Below, one piece after another: positions 5,633 to 13,720 of a DNA stretch of 13,720 nucleotides. The notes beneath the pieces are model-generated. The model made no database searches. It saw only the letters and a program-made list of their open reading frames with translations, and was not told where the DNA came from. Numbering within the stretch: position 1 is the first letter of the stretch; each line of letters starts with the position of its first letter. The position numbers were made by a program, and so were the translations under genes. This DNA is from JBHGBB01 sp041946755 (GTDB lineage Bacteria; UBP4; UBA4092; JAOAEQ01). The DNA lies in contig JBHGBB010000102.1 of NCBI GenBank assembly GCA_041946755.1, forward strand, positions 1 through 13,720, read 5' to 3'.

Positions 5633-6892
5633 ATGAATCAGAAGCAGCCTAAAATCGAAATCGAGCCGATTATGGACCAAATTCGGCAGCAAGTTAAAAG
5701 CAACGATAAAATCGTAAACCCTTCGGTCGCACGACCTCTGGGTGAAGGAGTTCAGCCTATGACCTTAGATGAATTACGGCAGCAATTAAATGAATATTGG
5801 GATGTTAGCCAGCGCCAGTTTACTTCCCACCGGCCGATAATCGGCCCGCTGATTGTTTGGTACAAAAAGATTCTATTTAAATTGATTAAACTACCGTTAT
5901 GCAATCAGTTTGAATTTAATGCATTGGTCACTCAAACCATCAACGCATTAGCTGAAGACCGGGCGAGAAAAGAGCAAATTCAGCATCTGTTTGAACGAAC
6001 CGATTTCTTGTTCACCGAACTGGATAAAAAGATTGAAACGGTAGCCGCTAAATCGCAGACGGTGATTACCAAACAACAGATGAATGAGGAAACCATCTCT
6101 ACTCTAAAAAACAATATACTCACTGAGCAAACCCGAGTTACAGAAATCGATGACACGGTCAAACAAATCGCAACCAGATTGCAAGAAGAACGGGAAGGGC
6201 TCGATAGTCATACCTATCATCTCTTTAACGAGAAATTCCGGGATACGGTTGATGCGATTAAGAAACGACAGCAGGTTTATCTCGATTATTTTAAAGGACG
6301 GACTAATGTTGTAGATTTAGGCTGTGGCCGCGGCGAATTTCTTGACCTCCTCCACGAGCATAATATCTCAGCTCTAGGCATCGATATAAATGAAGAAATG
6401 ATAGCTGCTATCCGACAGCGGGGACTCCAAGCCCAAACCGCTAATTTACTTGATTTCTTAAATCAATCGCCGGAAAATTCCTTCGACGGTATCTTTTCTG
6501 CGCAAGTGATCGAGCATTTAACCCTACCTGATATTCGCCGGATGCTAGGATTGTGTTATCAAAAGATGCAACCAAATGGTGTGATTATTATCGAAACCTT
6601 AAATCCGTTATCATATTATAGCTATAGCCGGAATTATCTGCTTGATTTAACTCATCAGCGGCCATTGCATCCGCAAGCATTAAAATTCTTAATGCAATGC
6701 GACGGCTTCCGAAATGTCGAAATCAAGTTTACGTCATCGGTTGCTCTGGAAGAGATGATGCAAGGAATCGAAATTCCGAAGGAACTGAATCCAGAACAAG
6801 TCGTAGCGTGGGGTAAAGTTAATCTGGCACTTGCGCAATTAAATGAGCTCTTTTTCGGATGGCAAGAATATGCGGTTATCGCCGAAAAATAG
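5633..6892 (+). CDS. SAM-dependent methyltransferase with N-terminal coiled coil
   Basis: This 419-aa protein likely methylates a sugar of the exported polysaccharide. It begins with a conserved-looking helix (IEPIMDQIRQQ), then a basic, amphipathic stretch near 72-88 (PLIVWYKKILFKLIKLPL) that could touch the membrane. A predicted long coiled coil covers about 100-210. The class I methyltransferase domain follows: VVDLGCGRGEF at 226-236, the acidic SAM-ribose residue D251, and FSAQVIEH at 288-295. I chose ATG 5633 over the in-frame ATG 5588 because the extra 15 residues lie in the repeat and do not fit the family. Position after wzt suggests a chain-modifying or capping role like WbdD, but no kinase domain is present and the domain order differs, so this is inference. 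Confidence 0.85.
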   Translation: MNQKQPKIEIEPIMDQIRQQVKSNDKIVNPSVARPLGEGVQPMTLDELRQQLNEYWDVSQRQFTSHRPIIGPLIVWYKKILFKLIKLPLCNQFEFNALVTQTINALAEDRARKEQIQHLFERTDFLFTELDKKIETVAAKSQTVITKQQMNEETISTLKNNILTEQTRVTEIDDTVKQIATRLQEEREGLDSHTYHLFNEKFRDTVDAIKKRQQVYLDYFKGRTNVVDLGCGRGEFLDLLHEHNISALGIDINEEMIAAIRQRGLQAQTANLLDFLNQSPENSFDGIFSAQVIEHLTLPDIRRMLGLCYQKMQPNGVIIIETLNPLSYYSYSRNYLLDLTHQRPLHPQALKFLMQCDGFRNVEIKFTSSVALEEMMQGIEIPKELNPEQVVAWGKVNLALAQLNELFFGWQEYAVIAEK

Positions 6893-7013
6893 TACCTAGA
6901 TGAAGGAACAAAAATGGTATTGCTATCGTCTAATTCTAACTATATAAAATTAGCCATACTCAATATAGAATTGAAGACAAAATAAGTCTAATAAGGATAA
7001 TAAGTTACCTATT

Positions 7014-8087
7014 ATGCCTAAAAAGAAAATCTGTATCTGCAATGCGCAAATCCCTTTTCTCTGGGGTGGAGCGGAAATTTTGGTTGATTCATTAAAAAAG
7101 GAACTAATCCAGCGCGGATTTGACCTGGAAATCGTCCAGATACCATTCAAGTGGTATCCGAAAGAGCAACTGATTAAGAGTGCGTTCGCCTGGCGGCTGA
7201 TCGATATCGCGGATTCTTGTATGGAAAAAGTCGACTTAGTTATCGGCACCAAGTTTCCGTCTTATTTAGTTAAACATCCGAATAAAATCGTTTGGTTAAT
7301 CCACCAACATCGGCCGGCATATGATTTATATGGCAAGAATCCGAATCCTTATGATGCTCTTTTATCAGCAACCCATTTTAATTATACCGTTTCCGACCAG
7401 CAGATACAGGAAATGATTATTAAGATGGATAATGAAGCGTTTAAAGAATGTAAAGCGACATATACCATTTCCAAAACAGTTGCTGACCGATTACAAAAAT
7501 ATAATGGAATTAACGGTACGGTAATCTATCCTCCACCGCGGCATTTACCTCCACCGAAAAAGACTGGTTATGGCGATTTTATTTTCACGCTCGGAAGACT
7601 GGAAACGCTAAAACGATTCCATCTGCTGCTGGAAGCATTTCGATATGTTAAAAGTAGAGCGAAATGCGTTATTGCCGGATCCGGATTTCTCTTGAAAGAA
7701 TTTAATCAGAAAATCAAAGAATATGATCTCACTGGCCGAGTGAAACTAACCGGGTTCGTTGATGATGCTGCAATTAGTAACTTTTATGCAACCTGTTTTG
7801 CAACATTCTATGCGCCGCAAGATGAAGATTATGGATATGTCACCGTCGAATCATTCCGCGCGAAAAAACCGGTGATAACGACCTCAGATGCCGGGGGAAC
7901 CCTGGAATTCGTAGAGCCGAATATAACCGGGTTGGTTGCCAAACCTGATCCGGAAGAAATCGCGGCACACATCGATTCGCTCTATGAAAATAAGACCAAG
8001 TGCCGGGATATGGGCGAAACCGGGTTTAAGAAAATAATCCCGATTAATTGGGATACCGTAATTCATGAATTGACGAAAACACTATAG
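7014..8087 (+). CDS. GT4-family glycosyltransferase
   Basis: A 357-aa GT-B fold retaining glycosyltransferase that probably adds one sugar to the growing polysaccharide on the cytoplasmic side. The N-terminal domain has the acceptor-side GGAE motif at 18-21. The C-terminal donor-binding domain shows FTLGRLETLKRF (191-202), the IAGSG strand (220-224), LTGFVDD (245-251) and the E-x7-E motif E271/E279 within the stretch DEDYGYVTVE. Length is normal for the family and no key residue is missing. Donor and acceptor cannot be told from sequence. The 121-base spacer before it has no obvious repeat or hairpin and no well-placed Shine-Dalgarno sequence. Confidence 0.9.
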   Translation: MPKKKICICNAQIPFLWGGAEILVDSLKKELIQRGFDLEIVQIPFKWYPKEQLIKSAFAWRLIDIADSCMEKVDLVIGTKFPSYLVKHPNKIVWLIHQHRPAYDLYGKNPNPYDALLSATHFNYTVSDQQIQEMIIKMDNEAFKECKATYTISKTVADRLQKYNGINGTVIYPPPRHLPPPKKTGYGDFIFTLGRLETLKRFHLLLEAFRYVKSRAKCVIAGSGFLLKEFNQKIKEYDLTGRVKLTGFVDDAAISNFYATCFATFYAPQDEDYGYVTVESFRAKKPVITTSDAGGTLEFVEPNITGLVAKPDPEEIAAHIDSLYENKTKCRDMGETGFKKIIPINWDTVIHELTKTL

Positions 8088-8088
8088 T

Positions 8089-8093
8089 AGGAG
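8089..8093 (+). promoter_or_regulatory. Shine-Dalgarno sequence separated from its start codon by a hairpin
   Basis: AGGAG begins two bases after the GT4 stop codon and lies 72 bases before the next ATG (8166). An inverted repeat (8098-8160) occupies almost all of the distance. If it folds, the spacing becomes four bases before the stem plus five after it, which is near optimal. No nearer SD exists for the 836-aa gene. Confidence 0.4.
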
Positions 8094-8097
8094 ACAA

Positions 8098-8160
8098 TTG
8101 CGGATTGCTGATTGTAGATTGCGGAATAAAAATCCGAAATCCTAAATCAGAAATCCGAAA
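8098..8160. repeat. Imperfect inverted repeat of CGGATT/CTGATT units
   Basis: The 30-base arms at 8098-8127 and 8131-8160 are complementary at 23 of 30 positions with a 3-base loop. Each arm is itself built of 7-base units (GCGGATT, GCTGATT and similar). It ends five bases before the start codon of the 836-aa protein. Confidence 0.75.
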
Positions 8161-8165
8161 TCTGA

Positions 8166-10676
8166 ATGCGCATCGCTTATTTTAGTCCATTTCATCCAAT
8201 AAAATCTGGTATTTCGAAATATAGCGAAGATTTATTGCCCTATCTGGCGAAATACGCTGAAATCGACCTGTATATTGATGATTATCAGCCATCAAACCAG
8301 GAAATAACTTCCGCCTTCAAAGTATACCCCTATACTCGCTATTATACCCAAGTCGAGAATTACGATATCGCATTATATCATCTCGGTAATAATGCATATC
8401 ATCAATACCTCTATCCGTTCACTATAACCCATCCGGGAATCGCTATTCTCCATGATTTTGTATTATTCCATCTGCTAGCCGGAATAACCTATATCAATTG
8501 GGATGTCGAAAATTTCACCCGAGATATGCAGTATAATCATGGTGAAGCTGGGCGCAAAGCCGCGGCCCGGTTTTTTACCGGTACGTTTACCGACCTGGAT
8601 AAATTCATGTTTCCCATGAATAAAGAGATTATCGAATCGAGTTTGGGGGTTATCGTTCATAGCGATTATTATAACCGGCATATTAAAGAGCACTACTCTA
8701 ACAAACAGGTAAAAACCATCCAGATGCATATCGGGAAAGGTGATTATCTCCATGCTAATTCCCGGGATCGGATTCGACACCAATTCGGGTTTAAACCAGA
8801 TGAGTTGATTTTATCGTCATTTGGGTTCATTAGCCCAATTAAACATATCGATGTCGCCTTGCAGGCAATAGCAAGGTTGGTTAAAGAATATCCGCAACTT
8901 CGGTATGTTCTAGTAGGCGAAAGCAATCATGTCTATGATGTTTACCGCGATATCCGGAATCTGCATCTCCAGGATATAGTCCGCGTAACCGAGTTTGTCG
9001 ATGAGAAAACTTATAATGATTATCTGCATATTACCGATATCGGAATAAATTTACGTTATCCGAGTGCGGGAGAAACATCATTGACGTTGCATCAATGTTT
9101 CGCTGCGGGCATACCCACTCTGGTTTCCAACTATCGGCAGTATGCCGAGTATCCGGAAGAATGCTGTTTAAAAGTCGATTTGAGTCCGAATGAAGAGGAA
9201 CATCTGGTTTCGGTACTCCGCCGTCTGATTACCAATGAATCGTTGCGGAAAGAGCTTGGCGCTAATGCACAGAATTATGCGTTAAAGCATTGTACCCTTG
9301 ATTTAGTGGCGAAAGAATATATGGAGTTTATCGAAAATATCGTTGAGCGACAAAAGAATGCTCCTGCTATAAATCATAATAAAAAATCGGGAAAGATATT
9401 CAATAATCTTGATTCTGAGCTGCAGAATATGCAACTATCTAAAATCCAACCTTTAATCGCTAAGAAAACAGAATTTATGCTCCCTTATGGTGAAGAGATA
9501 TATAAAAAAGAAAAAGCGCTTTGGGATAAAGCGGCTGAAGATACCGCAAAAAAATACGATCCAGAAATGTCGATTCGTATCCCATTAGTCTGGAACTGGC
9601 CGCATCATATGAGTTGCCGATATATTTATGATTTTAGTGTAGTCGCCTTAAGTTTAGAGTTACCGGTCAATAGCCGGATTCTCGATGTCGCTGCCGGGTC
9701 ATGCTGGGTATCGGAATGGCTTCATCAACTCGGATATCGCACGGTAGCGTTTGATATTTCGCCAACGCAACTGCAATTCGGGAAACGCCGGTTTGAAACC
9801 AATCCGCGATTATACCCGGATTTCAGTTATGGTTTCGTTTGCGCTGACGGCGAACAGTTACCATTTCCCAACGAATCGTTTGATGGCATTGTCTGCTTAA
9901 ATTCGTTTCATCATATGCCGAGTTTCCAGAATGTCCTGAACGAACTCTATCGAATTCTAAAACCAAATGGCCGCGCGGTTTTTTCCGAACCGGGAGCCTA
10001 CCATGCTGAATCAGAATTATCGAAACGCGAAATGCAAGAGTTCGGCACTCTTGAGAAAAGTGTTAACATCGATGAAGTATTTACCTTGGCGCAGAAAGCC
10101 GGGTTCAAAAGGATGACGCTGAAACCGATGGTTTATCCGGATAGTATCGGATATAGTTATCAAGAGTGGAAACAGATGGAAATGTTCCAGCCGGAATTGG
10201 TTAACCAATTTGTAACTCACTATACTGTCAATGTTAGAAATACCCATCCGATATTCATTCTCTATAAAAGCGAGAAATCGGTCTATGATAGTCGAACGCC
10301 GAATATCTTAAAAGCAGAAATCACTCCTATTCGAGTCTCGAAACAAATTCCGGCTGGAAAGAAGACTACTATTACTGCCCGGATTACGAATATCGGGGAT
10401 ACCACCTGGTTACAAGAACCATCAAAGTTTGGCGGCCATGTAACGTTTGGAATAAAACTAACCGGGTTGGATGGCCGGCTTTTACAGAACGTACATCAAC
10501 AACGATTGGCAAAAGACATTCAGCCAAACGAAACGTTTGAAATTACTACCGATATCTTGATCAATACTGACCCGGGAAACTATATCCTGAAATTCGATAT
10601 GGTAGACGAACAATTCTGCTGGTTTGCCGACTGCGGCTCGAAGGAAGTCGGTGTCCCGATAGAAATTATTCCATAA
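8166..10676 (+). CDS. Three-domain fusion: GT4 glycosyltransferase, SAM methyltransferase, Ig-like domain
   Basis: This 836-aa cytoplasmic protein could add a sugar and methylate the chain in one polypeptide. Residues of about 1-395 form a GT4 glycosyltransferase: GISKYS at 15-20, SSFGFISPIKH (217-227), the donor motif RYPSAGETS (297-305) and AAGIPTLVSNY. A lysine-rich linker covers about 396-450. Residues of about 451-700 form a class I methyltransferase with ILDVAAGS (505-512), acidic D530 and LPFPNESFDGIV (565-576) followed by FHHMP (581-585). Residues of about 713-836 form a beta-rich Ig-like domain (TITARITNIGDTTW, QPNETFEI, PGNYILKFDMV) of a type seen attached to other carbohydrate enzymes. 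All motifs are intact and no frameshift is seen, so the fusion appears genuine. ATG 8166 gives the expected GT4 N-terminus MRIAYFSPFHP. Confidence 0.88.
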   Translation: MRIAYFSPFHPIKSGISKYSEDLLPYLAKYAEIDLYIDDYQPSNQEITSAFKVYPYTRYYTQVENYDIALYHLGNNAYHQYLYPFTITHPGIAILHDFVLFHLLAGITYINWDVENFTRDMQYNHGEAGRKAAARFFTGTFTDLDKFMFPMNKEIIESSLGVIVHSDYYNRHIKEHYSNKQVKTIQMHIGKGDYLHANSRDRIRHQFGFKPDELILSSFGFISPIKHIDVALQAIARLVKEYPQLRYVLVGESNHVYDVYRDIRNLHLQDIVRVTEFVDEKTYNDYLHITDIGINLRYPSAGETSLTLHQCFAAGIPTLVSNYRQYAEYPEECCLKVDLSPNEEEHLVSVLRRLITNESLRKELGANAQNYALKHCTLDLVAKEYMEFIENIVERQKNAPAINHNKKSGKIFNNLDSELQNMQLSKIQPLIAKKTEFMLPYGEEIYKKEKALWDKAAEDTAKKYDPEMSIRIPLVWNWPHHMSCRYIYDFSVVALSLELPVNSRILDVAAGSCWVSEWLHQLGYRTVAFDISPTQLQFGKRRFETNPRLYPDFSYGFVCADGEQLPFPNESFDGIVCLNSFHHMPSFQNVLNELYRILKPNGRAVFSEPGAYHAESELSKREMQEFGTLEKSVNIDEVFTLAQKAGFKRMTLKPMVYPDSIGYSYQEWKQMEMFQPELVNQFVTHYTVNVRNTHPIFILYKSEKSVYDSRTPNILKAEITPIRVSKQIPAGKKTTITARITNIGDTTWLQEPSKFGGHVTFGIKLTGLDGRLLQNVHQQRLAKDIQPNETFEITTDILINTDPGNYILKFDMVDEQFCWFADCGSKEVGVPIEIIP

Positions 10677-10693
10677 TTCGAATAAATCCGAAG

Positions 10694-12613
10694 ATGCTTT
10701 TTGGAAGCTTTCCCATCGCTCCCAAATCTAACATGACTAATTCCAAACCCGGAATATATTTTATTTTTCTTATTTTTATACCGATTCTCATTGCGGCAAT
10801 GGTGATTGGTATCCAAAAAGGGCCTGAACTCATCGGACATTACGATGGGGTATTATATTTCGTGTATCTTCGTTCTGCAGTAATTGATCATAATTTGAAT
10901 TTTGACAACGACTATCAGCTTCTTAAATTTGGCTATACAGTTCCACGCACTCCTGATGGAAAAGCAGTAAGTGTAATGCCTTTTGGCATAGCTATATTGT
11001 GGTTTCCATTCTATCTCTTAGCGCATGTTTTAACCTTCGGCGTTAATATCTGCGGTTTAAATATTCCTTTGAATGGCATCAGCCCTCCCTATATCCTATC
11101 GATAATCATTGCTACCTGGATTTATGGTTTGCTCGGCGTTATCTTATGCTACAAACTATGTTGTAGGCATTACCCGGCACTTACTTCCGGATTGGCAGTA
11201 ATAACGATTTTCCTCAGTAGTTTTCTTTTATATTACATAGTTTATGATCCTTTTTTCGCACATATCGGTTCATTCTTTTCAGTAACAAGTTTTATTTATT
11301 ATTGGTATATTACCTTTGAATCAAGATCAATAAAACGATGGGTATATCTCGGTGGATTAGCTGGTCTGATGGTTTTAGTTCGCTGGCAAAATATTGTTTT
11401 TATTATATTTCCAACAATAGATTTGCTTATTGCTATCGCAACATATATCAAAACCAAACCCAGATTTCCTCTTAAGGAATTACTTATTCTTTATCTCAGT
11501 TTTATCATATTGTTCGTAATAACTGCAGGCATACCCCAGCTTCTTGTTTGGAAAAAAATGTATGGGATATACCCATTATCGCCAAATGATTTAACAATGC
11601 TACGTGGTGGGGAACATTATCTATTATGGCATTATCCGGCAATAGAAGAACTGCTCTTTTCCACCAGAAACGGGCTGTTTACCTGGTCTCCGCTCGCAAT
11701 GCTGGGAACCATCGGTTTTATCTTTTTTTATAAGAAAGATACATGGTTAACCGGCTATCTCTGGTTATCATTTGCGGTTATGGTATACGTAAACAGTAGT
11801 GTTGCCGATTGGTGGGGTGGCGGTGGTTTCGGGATGCGGCGGTTCGATGGATTTATTATCTTATTTTCCCTCGGGATAGCTACTTTAATCGCTAAATTTA
11901 AAATGTGGATTCAAAAATATCCGATAACAGTTATCGGTATAATGCTACTTGCATTTATCAGTTGGAATTTTGCGCTTATCCGGCAGTACAGCAACCGGCA
12001 GATTAGTCCCGGTGATACCGTTTCCTGGAAAAATGTGACGAATAACCAAATCCAGTATATTTCTCGGAAACTCGGATATCCTTTTTCCTATCCGGCAAAC
12101 CTATGGTTCAGTATGAAATATCATACTTCACCGGAAAAATACGATATTGTTGCCGGGAAATATCTCGATTTTTGGGATTTCCAATTACATAGCACTATCG
12201 AATTCAGTTCTATTGACGAAGCATTTTTAAATAGCGGCTGGTCATTCCCGCAAAACTACGGTGATATTCCGGTACGCTGGTCAAATAAACCGGAATCGAG
12301 TCTGTTTATTACCCTCCGCTATCCGGCAGAATATATTGCCACAATACAGGTTCTTCCCTTTACGTATCCCCAAGCACCAAGACAAACGATTACGGTTATT
12401 ATTAATCGCTATGAAGTTACAACGATTACCCTTGAAAACCAATGGAAAGAATATACTTTTTCTATTCCGAAAAAATACTTAAGGCCGGGAGTTAATGAAT
12501 TGAAGTTTAAATATGCTTATGTCATGGAACCATTTCGGGTTGACAGCACGAAATCCGATAGCCGGCCATTGGCAGTATGTTGGCATACCTTAAAATTTAA
12601 ACGTGTTTTTTAG
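10694..12613 (+). CDS. GT-C-like polytopic membrane glycosyltransferase, paralog 1
   Basis: A 639-aa integral inner-membrane protein with about ten hydrophobic segments up to residue 428, then a soluble, beta-rich C-terminal part. The first external loop holds HYDG (49-52) and IDHNLNFDNDY (64-74), the pattern of acidic residues expected in GT-C enzymes that take sugars from a polyprenyl-phosphate carrier. Other marks are LVRWQN (228-233), SRNGLF-like STRNGLF (323-329) and ADWWGGGG (371-378). Residues of about 500-639 resemble a galactose-binding-like jelly roll (EYTFSIPKKYLRPGVNELKF at 586-605). The enzyme probably adds a sugar on the periplasmic side, but donor and acceptor are unknown. Start 10694 is preferred over 10733 because the paralog also begins ATGCTTTTT; neither has an SD. 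Confidence 0.75.
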   Translation: MLFGSFPIAPKSNMTNSKPGIYFIFLIFIPILIAAMVIGIQKGPELIGHYDGVLYFVYLRSAVIDHNLNFDNDYQLLKFGYTVPRTPDGKAVSVMPFGIAILWFPFYLLAHVLTFGVNICGLNIPLNGISPPYILSIIIATWIYGLLGVILCYKLCCRHYPALTSGLAVITIFLSSFLLYYIVYDPFFAHIGSFFSVTSFIYYWYITFESRSIKRWVYLGGLAGLMVLVRWQNIVFIIFPTIDLLIAIATYIKTKPRFPLKELLILYLSFIILFVITAGIPQLLVWKKMYGIYPLSPNDLTMLRGGEHYLLWHYPAIEELLFSTRNGLFTWSPLAMLGTIGFIFFYKKDTWLTGYLWLSFAVMVYVNSSVADWWGGGGFGMRRFDGFIILFSLGIATLIAKFKMWIQKYPITVIGIMLLAFISWNFALIRQYSNRQISPGDTVSWKNVTNNQIQYISRKLGYPFSYPANLWFSMKYHTSPEKYDIVAGKYLDFWDFQLHSTIEFSSIDEAFLNSGWSFPQNYGDIPVRWSNKPESSLFITLRYPAEYIATIQVLPFTYPQAPRQTITVIINRYEVTTITLENQWKEYTFSIPKKYLRPGVNELKFKYAYVMEPFRVDSTKSDSRPLAVCWHTLKFKRVF

Positions 12614-12636
12614 AGTATTATCATCTTAATATAAAT

Positions 12637-13720
12637 ATGCTTTTTCCGAGAAAAATGTTTCTTTCGATGATATCCAAACGAACCACCTGGATTTATTTAG
12701 GGCTATTCCTGCTCCTGGTTTTTTTGGGATTGAAATATGCCGAACCGGTTGACCATTATGATGGCTTGATGTATTATGCCTATTTACCGACACTTCTGAT
12801 CGACCATGATCTCGATTTCGCTAATCAATACACCATCCTCCAATGTTATTCCTGGTATAGCACCACCTATACCGGGCATCTCAATAATTATATGGCTATT
12901 GGCCCGGCGATACTCTGGTCGCCATTTTTCATACTGATTCATATCGCGATTTTAATTATTAACCTATTCGGATTTCATCTACCTATCAATGGCAATGTAT
13001 TCCCTTATACCCTCAGTCCACTGCTGGGGAATATATGTTGTTTTTTAATCAGTCTGCATCTGATCTATCGCTGGTGCCGAAAATATTTCTCTACCTCGAT
13101 ATCCATATTGGCTATTTCTAGCATCATACTCAGCTCGTTTAATATTTTCTACTTAATCTATGCACCGTCTTATTCGCATATTACCAGTATGGCGACGGTC
13201 ACCTGGTTTATCTACTATTGGGATAAAATCAGAGAGAATCGAACTACCGGGTCTTGGCTGATATTAGGACTACTTTCCGGATTGATGACGCTGATGCGAT
13301 GGCAAAATTGCATCTTCGCCTGGGTATTACTCGTTGATATTATCGAATCCGGAATTAAGTCCTGGCAAACGAAAAACTTCCCGGCGATCAGAAAGTTATT
13401 TCTAAACGTTATTCTCTATGGAACAGTCGTATTCATTTCATTACTCCCGCAGATGGTAATCTGGAAAATTCTCTATGGGCATTATATTACCATTCCATTT
13501 GGTTCGGGATATATGTTCTGGAAATATCCCATGATAGTGGAAACCCTCTGGTCTTCGCGCAACGGATTATTCTCCTGGGCACCGTTAATCTTATTTGGGT
13601 TTATTGGATTCATATTCTTTTATCAACGAAATCGAAGAGTAACCATATATCTGCTCATAACCTTTTTGATTATGTTGTATATCAACAGTTGCGTCGCCGA
13701 TTGGTGGGGTGTCAGTGGGA
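12637..13720 (+). CDS. GT-C-like polytopic membrane glycosyltransferase, paralog 2, cut off by the window end
   Basis: An open frame of 361 codons that runs past the window. It is a clear tandem paralog of the preceding protein: DHYDG (39-43), LIDHDLDFANQY (54-65), LMRWQN, SSRNGLFSWAPL and ADWWG occur in the same order. The gap after paralog 1 is only 23 bases, so the two are surely co-transcribed. ATG 12637 matches the start of paralog 1 (ATGCTTTTT); in-frame ATGs at 12655 and 12667 are alternatives, and none has an SD. The missing end would be expected to hold further helices and possibly the C-terminal beta domain. Confidence 0.78.
   Translation, partial: MLFPRKMFLSMISKRTTWIYLGLFLLLVFLGLKYAEPVDHYDGLMYYAYLPTLLIDHDLDFANQYTILQCYSWYSTTYTGHLNNYMAIGPAILWSPFFILIHIAILIINLFGFHLPINGNVFPYTLSPLLGNICCFLISLHLIYRWCRKYFSTSISILAISSIILSSFNIFYLIYAPSYSHITSMATVTWFIYYWDKIRENRTTGSWLILGLLSGLMTLMRWQNCIFAWVLLVDIIESGIKSWQTKNFPAIRKLFLNVILYGTVVFISLLPQMVIWKILYGHYITIPFGSGYMFWKYPMIVETLWSSRNGLFSWAPLILFGFIGFIFFYQRNRRVTIYLLITFLIMLYINSCVADWWGVSG

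Noticed and set aside
6971..7001. Possible internal promoter TTGAAG-19-GATAAT before the GT4 gene
   Set aside because: The spacer is long, the -35 box poor, and the transcript would start only a few bases before the ATG.
8098..8160. Possible CRISPR-like array
   Set aside because: Units are only about 7 bases, without unique spacers of constant length. It is a degenerate inverted repeat.

Overview
The window looks like part of the chromosome of an uncultured, diderm (Gram-negative-type) bacterium of moderate to low GC content. The evidence is a lipobox lipoprotein, an ABC-dependent O-antigen/capsule export pair with a substrate-binding ATPase, and very many short palindromic repeats between and even inside genes. 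I cannot name the phylum. Most polysaccharide genes lack a Shine-Dalgarno (SD) sequence directly before their start codon, while the lipoprotein gene has a strong one.

Region 1 (1-1702): a tandem-repeat leader, then a membrane-bound iron-sulfur protein that fuses a NapH-type half and a NapG-type half in one chain. Two copies of a roughly 57-bp GC-rich palindromic element sit inside this gene and are translated in frame.

Region 2 (1703-2889): two small minus-strand genes, an unrecognised 118-aa protein and a 174-aa lipoprotein. Each is preceded by the same arrangement: a palindromic element, a 16-bp conserved flank, a TTGCA-type -35 box, a 17-bp spacer, TATAGT, and then the gene. This looks like a duplicated promoter plus repeat cassette.

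Region 3 (2890-3305): no convincing gene. It holds two long perfect palindromes, a possible promoter and two hairpins of the TCCGCC/GGCGGA type in front of the polysaccharide operon.

Region 4 (3306-13720): a polysaccharide operon, all on the plus strand: wzm-like permease, wzt-like ATPase with a C-terminal glycan-binding domain, a coiled-coil methyltransferase, a GT4 glycosyltransferase, an 836-aa GT4-methyltransferase-Ig-like fusion, and two tandem paralogous GT-C-like membrane proteins, the second cut off by the window end. The likely division of labour is this. Glycosyltransferases build a chain on a lipid carrier. A methyltransferase may modify or cap it. Wzt reads the chain through its C-terminal domain and Wzm/Wzt exports it. 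The membrane proteins may add sugars on the outer side of the inner membrane. No initiating sugar-phosphate transferase or ligase is in the window.

The most unusual signals are the in-frame palindromic elements, the duplicated promoter/repeat cassette, and the different repeat families that fill the operon's spacers and end 5-8 bases before start codons. In one case (8089-8168) a large imperfect hairpin separates a good SD sequence from the start codon, and folding would restore normal SD spacing.
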